A DNA stretch of 64,000 nt from positions 372,001 to 436,000 of the forward strand of contig JBLDXI010000004.1 of NCBI GenBank assembly GCA_047495785.1, given 5' to 3'. Below the pieces are notes generated by a model that did not search any database, was not told where the DNA came from, and saw only the letters and a list, made by a program, of their open reading frames with translations. Position numbers and translations under genes: made by a program. This DNA comes from Lepidodermella squamata (lineage: Eukaryota; Gastrotricha). Each line of letters starts with the position of its first letter. Position 1 is the first letter of the stretch. Positions 22,942 to 34,390 of the stretch are shown here, piece after piece.

Positions 22942-24812
22942 TCATGCAGGTGAATACGTCTCACAAACAGCAGCGGCCGCACTTTGCGAACATCCGATCG
23001 ACACAAGAAAGACTAGCGAGCGACTTCTTTCAAGAATACCGTATTTACTTGAATAAAGGCCGCACTCCGAATAAAGGCCGCACGCGAATAATCGCCGCAA
23101 AATTGTGTTATTTAAAAAAAACAATCGAAATAAAGGCCGCACGCAATTAATCAGCGCAGCTCTAACACGCGCGGCACAGCATCATCGCGAGAGGTGAAAA
23201 TGTTCAATTATTTTTTTCAATTTTCAAATATTTTTTGTCGACGCCGAAGAAAATGCGAAAATGACGCCGAAACCGATCCAAACGAAGAAGATGAAATCGA
23301 AATTGAGTGACAATAATGAAATAGACAAGTTGCATTTGAAAAAAAAATCGTTTTTTTGGCTAAGAGAGGAAAATAAAGGCCGCACGCGAATAAAGACCGC
23401 ACTCGATTAATCGCCGCGTTTTTTTACCTTTTCTGAAAAATTAGGAAAATAATCGCCGCGGCCTCTATTCAAGTAAATACGGTAACACACCCAGAATCAG
23501 TTGGATTTCCGCTCTTCCAATCGCCAGAGATGAAGGAATAAGCCGCTCCATCATCCCAGGTTAGTTCAGAGTTGCCCGATCGTAACTGGCCAACCCAAGC
23601 TGTAGCAGCGCCCGCGAGGAGGGCGCTTTTAGTTGTCGCCATGTCACCGGATTCCTTCAGCATTGCGAGGCGACGTTGCAGGCTCATGCACCGATCGGCG
23701 GCTGCCTGCCTATTCATTCCCGCTCGAATCGTCAGCGATATTTGTTTATTGGCATTTATGCAACTGTTCTCGGTCGGGAATGAAATGGCGGGAGGGAAGC
23801 GAATTTCACCGGCCAAGCATTGACCGCCGTTGCTATCCGATCTGCTGGTCCGCGAGCCACCAGTCGCTTCGCATCGATAAAAACTGAACAGCAAACAATT
23901 GATGTAAAAATCCCAGAAAATCAAAAATGGAAGTTACTTGATTCTACAATCGGTGAAGTTGTCAAACAGAAGGCCGTTATGCCATGATATCTGTAATGCA
24001 ACAATGCAAATTAGCACATCTGGAATTTATTCAAAATTTACCGTATTTTGAGGGCAGACGAGCGAATTGGGGATGCAAATGACAGAAGATTTTGAGGCAA
24101 AATCAACGCATTTGATTTGGGGACCCTTCCGTTCGAAAATTCAGATAATTTTAATTTCCATTTAGCAATCATACCTGAATCAAAGTTTTACAAGCGGCGA
24201 AATTATCAAATAAAGAGTTGTTCCCGTATCCGATAGGTCCGAGCTTCAATAAGAAATGAAATGTAAAATTGATGAATTTTATTAGCTGAGCAGCCTTACA
24301 TCATATTTCTCAGCTCCTGTTGGACAGGATTCCGTACAGCTACCACCACTGCTAGCATCATAACAAAGCTGGATGGACTATTTTCGCAGAAATTCAGTTG
24401 GCTTCAAAGCGTCATGTGTCACAATTTACCCCTTTCTCGCAATCGCCTTTTGTCTCGTGGACGAGTGGGCTGATCGTCTATGAAGTGATTTTAATTCGAT
24501 ATTGAAAATTCAATAATTAGGGAAATTATACTAACGCCATCTCCATCGCAACTCGCCGGTGCGGGTTTGCAGCCAGAAAATTCCGGTTTCGACCAGTCGA
24601 AGCAACGGCGGTGTGGATACATGGCCAGTGGAGCTAACAAGACAAAACGCAATAATCTGGAAAAAAAATTACAAGCAAAACTTACCCGAACTGTGTGTTG
24701 AAAGTGGCTCCTGCAATACTTCCGTTCGGGCAAGGCTCGGCACTTGATACAAGGACACATTTCACCAGTTTGAACCATGTTCCATCGACACATATTTTGT
24801 GGGGCTTTTGCT
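22942..24812 (-). pseudogene. Lectin gene E: 5'-truncated long-class CTLD gene with a transposon in the CTLD
   Basis: Only exons 11-18 of the long class remain: about 24686..24812, 24532..24634, 24427..24475, 24298..24376, 24174..24243, 24040..24129, 23941..23994 and the CTLD exon 22942..23883. There is no signal peptide or module 1-5. Exon 11 has lost its last cysteine (FNTQFG where paralogues have FNTLNDC). The CTLD has TAWVGQ, LTWDDG and GNPTDSGC, then is cut by a 444-bp element at a TA. Beyond it the sequence continues in phase (ILERSRSLVFLVSIGCSQ.. to AVCETYSPA and stop). The 5' border is close to a LINE fragment, so truncation by rearrangement is likely. Confidence 0.82.
23039..23482. 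mobile_element. 444-bp TA-flanked MITE, copy 1, in the gene E CTLD exon
   Basis: The ends are CCGTATTTACTTGAATAAAG (left) and the inverse of CCGTATTTACTTGAATAGAG (right), with TA at 23037-23038 and 23483-23484. Multiple AAAGGCCGCAC motifs lie near both ends. The copy at 25536-25979 is the same length, inverted, and looks identical through the interior. TA duplication with these ends fits the Tc1/mariner-pogo group, by inference. No transposase is encoded. Confidence 0.9.
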
Positions 24813-25047
24813 GTCGCTTTTTTTGCAACATTATTGGTTAGAAATGCGCTGAAAATGATTCGAATTGAAAATTATTGGATCGTGGATGAAGGTCAAACAA
24901 ACTCAATTCAACTAGCGGAGAGCCCATGTACATAAAACCACGACATGCTAAGTAGTAGATTCCCAGTATGTGATGCATAGTGTAGCAATATGTTTTTATT
25001 ATGGGTGTGTATTGAAACGTATAGTAGAATGGACTCCTTGGAAAAGC

Positions 25048-25292
25048 CAGTGTGCGACTTTCAGGGGGGGGGGGGATGGGGGGGATCATCCCCCCCCCCC
25101 CCCCCCCAGCTCGGCCGGGCCAGACAACAAAATGAGAATTTATCCCACTGTTTTGTTAATTTTGGAAGGTTCTGGGGCGTGTTTTAGTGGAAAATCTTCG
25201 ACATTTTAGTCAAAATGACTGGTCATTTTGGCAAAAACAGCAAACAAATTTTTTCCATCCCCGGGAGCTCGCGGATCGAAGATCGCACCCTG
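25048..25292. mobile_element. hAT-like MITE, CAGKGTGCGA family, nested in the LINE
   Basis: Starts CAGTGTGCGACTTTC and ends with the inverse of CAGGGTGCGATCTTC, as at 9204-9456. Flanks GGAAAAGC (25040-25047) and GGTAAAGC (25293-25300) form an 8-bp target duplication with one mismatch. The interior has C/G runs at 25064-25107. Confidence 0.85.
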
Positions 25293-25535
25293 GGTAAAGC
25301 GTCGCTTTAAAAATGATTTGAAATTAACTTATAAGCTGTATCATCACTTCTATGATGTCAATTTTGACGACTTGTATGACTTTTCGAAATCAAATTACGC
25401 TAGCGAACACCGACTACGACCTTTCAAGTGTAAACGCGACTGCAAGAAATATTTTTTTATCAGAAGAACTATTAATTATTGGAACAAACTACCTGCTGAT
25501 GTCGTTTCTACCTCTTTACATGTTTTCAAAAAATA

Positions 25536-25979
25536 CCGTATTTACTTGAATAGAGGCCGCGGCGATTATTTTCCTAATTTTTCAGAAAAGGTAAAAAAAC
25601 GCGGCGATTAATCGAGTGCGGTCTTTATTCGCGTGCGGCCTTTATTTTCCTCTCTTAGCCAAAAAAACGATTTTTTTTTCAAATGCAACTTGTCTATTTC
25701 ATTATTGTCACTCAATTTCGATTTCATCTTCTTCGTTTGGATCGGTTTCGGCGTCATTTTCGCATTTTCTTCGGCGTCGACAAAAAATATTTGAAAATTG
25801 AAAAAAATAATTGAACATTTTCACCTCTCGCGATGATGCTGTGCCGCGCGTGTTAGAGCTGCGCTGATTAATTGCGTGCGGCCTTTATTTCGATTGTTTT
25901 TTTTAAATAACACAATTTTGCGGCGATTATTCGCGTGCGGCCTTTATTCGGAGTGCGGCCTTTATTCAAGTAAATACGG
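25536..25979. mobile_element. 444-bp TA-flanked MITE, copy 2, nested in the LINE
   Basis: Inverted copy of the element at 23039-23482, with TA at 25534-25535 and 25980-25981. The two lie 2 kb apart in opposite orientation, so they could pair or recombine to invert the intervening DNA. Confidence 0.92.
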
Positions 25980-26100
25980 TATCTTAATTTCGACTGTAAT
26001 TTAGAGAAATATCCTCAGTGAGGCGCCTGGCTGCGTAATTGCATACGCACGAAAATTGCACTTGCGATAACGAATAAATAAAAATAAATAAATAAATAAA

Positions 26101-27054
26101 CAAGTGATTGGTTGTTACAAAAGGTTTGTGGTAGTCGCTCGAAAGAGTTTTGCTGCATTGGTGATCATTTGGGCAGGTCCCCGGACTCCTCCGGGGACTG
26201 CTGTTAGTCGGAAGACGAGAGTTTGTCCAGGAAGAATGCGGCAGACTTCCCTCGATTTCCTTGTTGGCGTTTTGTAATTTTCCATATATTTTCATGACAA
26301 AGTTACTTATAAATTGACTTTTATCACTACGACTTTCACGCTATGTATGAAAAAAAATAATGGCGTCGCGCGCTCATATACCTCTTACGCTCAGTTTTTC
26401 TTCTCTACGAGATTTCCTGTGATTACCTGTGAATTTGTGTTTCACCTCACTGGAAACCGGACAACGATAGCACGAGGTATATTGTATATTCGTCCGGTCT
26501 AGACGACTACAATCGCTCTACTAGCCTTTGCAAGTGCCACTGAAAACCGTCTGGTTTAGAGGGATTCTGGTTTAAAGGACTCAGATTGACATCAATTACT
26601 CTTCATCATCATCATCATCATTTTATTGTTTTCCTTCTGAATGCACCATTTTTAATTTTATGAAATAATAACAGTATTTAGGAATGGATGTATAAATGGG
26701 CAAAAAGAGGATCGAGCGCAGAAGTAAGGCGATCGTACACAGCATATAAGAATGGTTATTATAGGATGATGCGCACAAGGCACGCATACATTAGATAAGG
26801 TGATTAAAAATAATAATTAGTTTTATTTAGCTAAGGCCAGACTCTGTACATAGCTTTGCCTTCTGCATTAAACCGTCCATGTTACCAATCCCCAGGAACC
26901 AGGACTTGTGATGGTGGTCATGCGCGGTAGGTCCCACTTCTTCATTCGGGCGCTTACTGATATCTTCATCTTCATTTCACCCTTGTCAGACCACGCATCA
27001 TCATTTTTCTCATAGCATCTTATGCCGTGTTTTTCTAGGAATGTTACTCAATGA
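26101..27054. other. Region upstream of the Helitron-like ORFs
   Basis: No gene is called. A TCATCA microsatellite lies at about 26600-26622. The Helitron 5' end could lie here, but no convincing terminus was seen. Confidence 0.35.
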
Positions 27055-30000
27055 ATGATGGGTGCGAATAACAGGTCACGTCAGACCAGACAGAAACGGC
27101 ATGTTGGCGACGTCAGCAAAACAGTCATTGGAAACGTAGAACACGAGCTGGCACTCAAATCAGTCGATTCAGTGAACCGTAACTTGGAACGTGTCAACAA
27201 CTATCAAAATACTGCGTCTACAAGTTCTACTGGTTCCGTTGAAGGTCGTTCTACGAAGCCGCCGATTGCCAATGCGACATGCGTCGCCCGGACAGCTGAA
27301 GTCGACTATACCAAGAGAAACACGCGCCTAGCTGCGCAAAAAGCAGCCAAGGCTGCGAAGAAAGCGGGCGAGGATGCCGTCGCCCGAGAAATCGGCTTAC
27401 GGAAAGATCGTGAGCGAAAGGCTGCCCAGAGGGCGGCTGAAGATGCTGCTTCTAAAAGCAAGCGTCTTGAAAATGCCAAGATTTACGCTGCAAAGCGTCG
27501 ATTTTCTGTAAAAGAAAGTCTACTTCAATTTGAATGCGTTAATGACATCAATGAAAACTTTGATTCCAATAATGATTCCCAAATAATGACTCCTGATGAA
27601 ATCACATTATTAAATGAATCCCATGAAATATTTGTTGCTAGTGACGAATACCGCGAACAACTTGTCTCTGAAGCGCTTGAATACTTGAGAAACAGATATG
27701 ATCACAAAATATGCCTTATTACTGATCTCTACACTCCAATGTGCGAGTGTACAGCAGTGAAATGTGATAATCTTCCATTACGAGCGCTTGCGTATTTTTG
27801 TGGAAATAAACCGTGGACTACTGAGCCCATGTTTGAGTCATACGACTGTAGTAAATTTGATTCCAGATTAATTCGTCTTTTTCTATCACCGAGGTCGTTT
27901 TACTTTGACGAAGCCTACTTTTGTTGGATTACCACTGATATATTGATTTACCTGAACAAAGTAGAGGAAAAATTGTCAAAGGGTACGAAAAAATTATTTA
28001 AGGTTCCTAAATTTGCGATTGCCGACCATTTTGTGCTGGGAAACAACAGAATGTTTTCAGATGCTGGTTACATAGCAACTCAGTGCATTTCACTGGCTCG
28101 TATATCCGGCAATATACGTGTGGTTTTCGGCGGAGTTGGCAATACACTCAGCAGCAATTTGATTTGTTGGGATAATCACGAAGCTACTATTGCATCTAGC
28201 CTTCCGCAATCTCTAAAAGAGGGCGTCGCTAAAGTTATAATGGCTGGCCCCATAACGAGCGATCAGGAATTACTCATGGCTACGAAACTACAATTTGACC
28301 CTAAAATTGTGAGACAATTACACGAAGAATGCATTCGTATTAATCCTTTATTTGAACACTTTCCAAAAAATAATGGTCCCTTGGGAGACATCAATGATGT
28401 TATTTTTCGGCTTCCTGAGGATAACACAACCCGAGAACTTATAAATAACGCCAGAAAAATACAAAAATCTGTGGCAGACACGACAGAATCAGATAACATA
28501 TCTCAGCCGAATGCATTCTCGGAGACGGAAGTAGTAATTATAGACGCGAAACATAAGAATGATAAATTAACGCAGAGAGCCGTTAATTTACTTCTCAACG
28601 GAACACCTGAGGGAAATACGTTTGTTGCACACAGATCAACAACAATATTAAAAGCTACTGACGATTTGTTTTTCGAGAAAGTGTTTCCATGTTTATTTCA
28701 ATACGGGTGCGGAGGTTTGAAAGAAGGGCGAGCTCATCATTACACTCTCTTTGAATTAGCTAAGCATTACCTCATGTTATCTACTGAAACTTTTGCAACG
28801 CATCCCACTTTCAAGTTAGTATTGTACGACTACATAAGCAAAGAGAGCATTATAAGGCAGCTCAAAGTTAAAACTAAAATAAAGCCGCATGTTATACCAA
28901 ATGTAGCGAAGTTAACAGGCGCTGATATATATACCGCAGTCCAAACTGATTCTCTTAATAAAAAGCGAAGATATTTCAATGAACAAATTCTCACAGACAA
29001 CGAAGAAAGAGACATATTAAATACTATATCAGCCAGTGTTTCTGCGCGACTCGGCAGCAACGAAGAGCGTACTGATTTTCAGCGAAACCTTGACTCGATA
29101 ATCATTAACCGCGGCATACCGTCCCTTTTCTTTACGTTCACGCCGAAACCAGATTCTTCGCTGTTAGTTGCATTTTGGAACGGAGCAAACTGCCAGAGAG
29201 AAATATTGCCCGACGAAAGCAGTGCTTTAGCTAGCTGGATGATGCCTTCACCTTCGGAAATGATTCGCATAGTCAGTAACAATCCTGTACTTCAAGCTCG
29301 ATATTATTGGCTTTGTATAACCTGTATAATGGAAATATTATTTGCATTTGACCTAAAAAAGAAACAACCAAAGAAAAAACCTGGGTTATTGGGCCACGTG
29401 GAAAGCTTGTATTTTGCGCCCGAATCGCAAGCTAGACTTAGAATCCATTGCCATGGCGTAGCTTGGATTGTAGGATTTCCTCGCGACCGCGATGAATTCA
29501 TCAAACTAATGAATGACGTCGATTTCAGCAACACTTATCTGAAATTTCTTAACGAATTAATCAAAACTGAATTACCAGTATTTTGGGACTTACCAGCAGA
29601 AAACGCAATTTTGTGTAATGCTAACAACTGCGGTGGTTATTTGGAGCCGATAAAAGTCGACCGAATGTACTCACATATTCTACAGAAAACAACACCGCCG
29701 CCGATAGTCGCGCAGTGTAAAAACTGCAAAAAATCCCATACCAATGATGAAGTTATTGATACCGCAATAGAAATGAAAACTCAGGATTTCACGCCTGAGG
29801 AAAAAATGGAAATCAGCGATGAAAATATAAATAAAATTCGACTATTACCTGGAGGTTTTTAAAAAAACAAGCGTGTTCGGGATGTTCAATTGACCAAGAG
29901 TTTGCGAAAAGACCAGATCCACGGCTATACACATACTTTCACATGCGGTAAAATTACTAGAAAAGCAAGTAAAAAGAGATCGCTTTGTAGATTCAAATTC

Positions 30001-31940
30001 CCTCAAAAATTAGTAACAGAAACTGGAGTTGACAAGAACAACTTGCACCTATATACCAGGCGAACCTTAGGAAATGCATGGGTAAATAACTATTGCCCAG
30101 AGATACGTTTGATCTATGACTTTAACATCGATATATGCCTCGTAGCTAACGCAGCAATATCAAGGGCTATATATGCTGCTAAATATTCTGCGAAGGTGTT
30201 CTATATTAAAGATGCAGCTTACGTAGCTACTCTTGGCTTATCTACACGAATAAAAAACGAAAACAATCTCGACATTGATGTGCATCGAGTAGGACTTAAA
30301 CGCTTAATAGCCATGTCAATGAATGAGAGTTCCGTTATGGAAATAGGATCGCCGCTTGTTACCCACTTTCTACTTACAGGAAAAGGTGGTTATTTCTCCG
30401 ATGAATTCGCCTCTTTGCTTTTAACTCAAGGCTTAAACATGCTTGAGGATAAAGATTTATCATGCATAATCACACAGAATAAACACGGCATGTTTGAAAG
30501 AAACGCGGCCATATATGATTATTTATATCGACCAAAAGAGCTAGAAAACATGCCCTGGTATTGGTATGTCCTGGGCTACAAAAAAGTTACGAAAAAAATG
30601 AAGAGCCACTACAGATTTCACCCCAATCATCCACAATACGAATCACATCGTGTTCTCATAAGACCGCAGCCTGTAGTGCCACGCATTGTCGGCCCAAGAT
30701 TTCCGAACCGAGACAAATTAGATGAACATGAAGGTGACGCCGAGAAATATTACAGATGTGCTCTACTATTGTATAAAGCATTTCGAGATCCAAAAGCAGA
30801 ATTTTTAGACGAAAATGGCAGTTCCAAAACAGCGTTTAATAATTGGAAAAAATCGAGAGAAATTCAGAACAAGCTTAATTATCACCAGCAATTCTATTTT
30901 GCGCAGGAAGACAGTGCAAATTTCAGAAAAGAAGAAGATGCCCGAGAAAAAGATATGGCCATTGAAAGCGAATATATCATAAACGAGAATTACAACAGTG
31001 GCGATAAAATTATCTCAATTGACGATGAAAATTTGATAAATTTCTATAAAAAATCGTCGGACTGTTTACAGATGGCTGAGACGATGCACAAAGATATCAT
31101 TGACGAATCGATTTCCAGTTTAGTCAATATTACATTGAAAACGAATCTCAGACAAAGACATGAAGCAGAATCTGATTCGGTCGAGTTACAAATAACAAAG
31201 CCAGTGACTCGAAAACAGCTGAAAGAGGTTAATGATAAGGCGAAATCAAACGCTATGACTACGATTTCAGAGAGCGAAAGCACAGAAACACGGCAAATAT
31301 ACAAAAATATCGAGTTGCCCCAAACTCAGGCTATAATTCTGAAACGCATAACGGAGGCAATAAAAAATAACCGCCACGAAAGTGTAGATTACACAGAAGA
31401 GATAGGAAATAAAATATACCCCACACTCGCTGAGGTTTCCGCATACTTCAAACTCAACTTGAAGCAGCACTATGTTTTCATTTTATTCGCCGGCCGTGTT
31501 CTAATAAAAGCTTTTGATATTAAATTGAGTGTTTACCCGAGATTTTCACGAAATGCGATCCTTTACTAGTTATCGGTTCGGGAGGATGCGGCAAGTCACA
31601 GACTATTTTTGCAATTCAACACTTCTTCAAAATGTGGGGCCTAGCTAATTGCGTCAGCTATGAGGGAACTACAGGCAACAGTGCAAGTATTATACGCGGC
31701 GAAACATTACATTCATCATTTTCTTTGAAACCACCGATAAACGACATTCCTAATCATCTGAAACAGCCGAGCGAAGAGTTAATTAACAAATGGCGCGGAA
31801 TCCACGGACTAATACTCGACGAGGTAAGCATGCAAGACCAAAAAACATTCGGAATAGCAATCGAAGCCCTTTACGCATTAAAGGAAACAAAAAAGACAAA
31901 ACAATGGCCAGATATACAGATAATGATACTAGGTGACTAG
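27055..31940 (+). pseudogene. Helitron-like Rep/helicase, decayed and truncated in the helicase
   Basis: The first part (27055..29862) and the second (29863..31569) share one frame and are split by a single TAA at 29860. After about 31550 the frame shifts to the helicase segment, which ends at TAG 31940. Domains in order: a basic Ala/Lys-rich N terminus; a Cys-containing region like that found N-terminal in other Helitron proteins; the Rep HUH nuclease with FTFTPKPD and RLRIHCHGVAWI (HxH metal site); the Y2 motif IYAAKYSAK; then a PIF1-type helicase start with GSGGCGKS (Walker A) and LILDEVSM (Walker B). The coding stops just after IMILGD, so helicase motifs IV-VI are missing. It would nick and unwind DNA for rolling-circle transposition. 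This copy looks inactive. Confidence 0.85.
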
Positions 31941-31986
31941 AGAAAATATAGAACGCGCACCTCAAACAAAACACAAAATCAGCAGT

Positions 31987-32952
31987 ATGCAGAGTATAAA
32001 CAATTATGTGCACACATCAGCAGAAAAACACATGCAGCCGGTACACGCGTCCAACTCAGGAATTCGCAATATCGGAAACACATGTTATATTAATGCGAGT
32101 TTGCAAGCATTTGACGTTTGCATTGGTTTCAAAGACTGGCTCCAAGCACATTTAACGTGGTTGAATGAGACACAGCATGACGCCCATGTCAGAGATATTT
32201 TCAGCAGTCTTTTCACGATACTACAACAAATAAACAATCGACTAGACAATGTGGATGCGGGGCGGTTCAAAACAGCAATGGGCGTACTGCATCCCAATAT
32301 ATTTCAAAATTTCGAACAACAAGATAGCCGAGAAGTGTTTTTAAAAGTAGTCGAACTTGAAACTCCGGATCTACTTCATAACTTTGGCATTAGCTTGTGT
32401 TACCGCGATTCATGCACTATATGTAACACGCAAACCGAGCGCCTCGAACGTACGTCACTCGTTAATTTGCTCCTACCCGAAAACAACAGCCAGTGTACAG
32501 TAGAAGAAATAATAAACGAATATTGTCACACTACAATTGTTAAGGAATGCAGCAAATGCAAAGAAAACAAGATGCATAATCGGGAAATTTTGTTTCAGGA
32601 ACCATCTAGCAACGTAGTTTTACATCTCAGCCGTTTTGATCAATATCAACACGTTATTGATCATGACAAAGAGAGCTCAAGCAAATCACAACCGGCGTTA
32701 ATCAATGACCAGAAAAATCTATCGTCTGTCACTTATCCGGATCATATAACGATAGCAAATAAAAACTATGATCTCTCAGCAATTATATGTCACCACGGAA
32801 TAAACGTGACTAGTGGGCATTATACAACATTCGCCCGAAAACCTGAAACAACAACATTTTATCACTACAACGATGATAAAGTCAGACAAGCCACAAATTT
32901 CCTTGACCAGCGTCGCGAAGTATATATGTTGTATTATACATTACACACATAG
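31987..32952 (+). CDS. Ubiquitin-specific protease (USP, peptidase C19) domain protein
   Basis: The start is set at the ATG at 31987; the frame is open from 31933, so it may originally have been fused to the upstream protein. The Cys box GIRNIGNTCYINASLQAF contains the catalytic cysteine, followed by QQDSREVF. A zinc-binding pair, CTIC and CSKC, sits where USP fingers have it. The His box GHYTTFAR is followed by FYHYNDDKV, which supplies the third catalytic position. Length is about 321 aa and all core USP motifs are present, so the fold looks complete. It would cleave ubiquitin or a ubiquitin-like protein from substrates. AT-rich codon use matches the Rep/helicase ORFs rather than the lectin genes, suggesting it belongs to the mobile element. 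Confidence 0.88.
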   Translation: MQSINNYVHTSAEKHMQPVHASNSGIRNIGNTCYINASLQAFDVCIGFKDWLQAHLTWLNETQHDAHVRDIFSSLFTILQQINNRLDNVDAGRFKTAMGVLHPNIFQNFEQQDSREVFLKVVELETPDLLHNFGISLCYRDSCTICNTQTERLERTSLVNLLLPENNSQCTVEEIINEYCHTTIVKECSKCKENKMHNREILFQEPSSNVVLHLSRFDQYQHVIDHDKESSSKSQPALINDQKNLSSVTYPDHITIANKNYDLSAIICHHGINVTSGHYTTFARKPETTTFYHYNDDKVRQATNFLDQRREVYMLYYTLHT

Positions 32953-33423
32953 TGTTTTTTCATTTCCTCTCCTCTCTTTTCCATCACATCATCAGCTTGC
33001 AGATAAGAGCCGTAGTCTTGGGCGAAAACCCACACCTATTGTAAGCCGTTGCGCAACGCCGATTTCGCTTCGCCCCATTGACGCGTGCACACACACCTGG
33101 AATGATGTCGTAACCAGACTCGACGAAAACGAAGCCAGTAATTAGCGACGAAAAGTGCTATTATAGGCAACCAGCAACCCCGTCATTAGCGAGAGGTCAG
33201 AAGAGCAGTTGTCACTACTAGTCAATAAAAATATAATTAGCAGATAAATCAATCGAGAGCCTCCTTAATTTTGTGACTTACCGGCCACTAATATTACTAG
33301 CGTCAGCGACCAGGCGATCAGGTCGCTGGGTCAGCCGTTTCTTCTCGCCGCCAATCGATAATTAATTACCCGCCGTGGGTGAGAACAGTCAGACACGGAC
33401 CATTCGTGCACTCTGCGACTAAC
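32953..33423. other. Spacer after the USP gene
   Basis: No gene recognised. The stretch likely holds the 3' UTR of the USP gene and part of the Helitron tail. Confidence 0.35.
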
Positions 33424-34324
33424 CAGGGTATAATACCGACCGGTTTTTTTGTTGAAAAAACCACCCACCGGTATAAACCGGTTTAAACCGGTGAAAAAAA
33501 CCGGTTTTTTTACATATGCTAAAATCACTGAAATGTCTTATTTGACATAGCCAGAGCTCGCTAGCACTTGTTCCTATAGAGATTTGGACTGCACCACGTG
33601 ATTCTACGTGAAAAACTGCATAGTTTGACAAATCACACGGCCATTTTCCTAACCTGGAAGAAAAAAAATTTCTTAGTGCAATAAAGCAATAAATAAAACT
33701 AAAAAACGCAGTTATCTCCGGAAGTATGATTATTACTAAAATTCTGAAAACGGATTCGGATCCGCCGTGAAAAGTTACCCCTCCGGGGTTTCTAAGGGGG
33801 GTTCCAACGACAAAGGAAGCGGTTTTGCCGGTTTTATTTGAAAATTTCAACTTGAAAGGTCTTAAACCGCCTAATTATACCCTACCGGAAGTAAAACTGA
33901 TTTCGCGATAGTTTCCTTACTATTATAGATATCGCCATGAAAATTTGGTATCTTAGGTAGAATTTGTCGCTGAACACGATGGTGCCATCGAATCACCCGC
34001 ATCAGGTATCGATTATCGATTATCGATTATTGGTAACTGATCGAATGATCGATTTTTCACAATTTAGCCCAATCGATTTTATGTGATACAGTGTAGTTTT
34101 TCTAAAGTATTTCAGCTGTGCGGTGTTGATCCTGGGGACGTAATGACTCTTAGACGACTTCTGACTTGCTGTTATCTATGAAAATGTGAGCTTTTTTGCG
34201 TGAAAACACCCCAAAAACCGCTTTTTGAAAAAACCGCGGTTTTTTCAGGAGCTAAAAACACCGGTATAAACCGGTACCGGTTTAAACTGGTTTATACTGG
34301 TTGGGGTTTAAACCGAATACCCTG
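33424..34324. mobile_element. 901-bp hAT-like MITE, copy 2
   Basis: Same family and orientation as 20643-21544, with CAGGGTATAATACC and the inverse of CAGGGTATTCGG at its ends. CGACTAAC is repeated perfectly on both sides (33416-33423 and 34325-34332). It separates the USP gene from the OB-fold gene. Confidence 0.93.
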
Positions 34325-34390
34325 CGACTAACTGATAAATAGATTTTTCAAAACTAAAGTCTTCGTTTGTTTTTCAACTCGTAACTCACC

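Larger units (their letters stand above)
24990..26100 (+). pseudogene. C-terminal fragment of a non-LTR retrotransposon reverse transcriptase
   Basis: The peptide SRMDSLE (before 25047), KRRFKNDLKLTYKLYHHF (from about 25301) and IRRTINYWNKLPADVV, then FKKYLNF to a stop near 26024, matches the conserved C-terminal end of CR1/Jockey-type LINE reverse transcriptases (RR..DL..YK ... NLWNSLP..VV..). The fragment is interrupted twice, by the 245-bp hAT-like MITE at 25048 and the 444-bp TA element at 25536. Removing each with one target copy leaves the frame continuous. A 3' tail of AATAAATAAAAATAAATAAA near 26075-26100 looks like the LINE's simple-repeat tail. The upstream reverse transcriptase core is absent. 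Confidence 0.8.

Noticed and set aside
23217-23402. Identical 61-codon open frame in both 444-bp elements
   Set aside because: Low-complexity, on opposite strands in the two element copies, and too short for a transposase; explained by the repeat.
23037-23484. Idea that the TA-flanked insertions in lectin exons are newly created introns
   Set aside because: Neither element has GT and AG placed so that removal would restore the exon exactly; the simpler reading is exon disruption.
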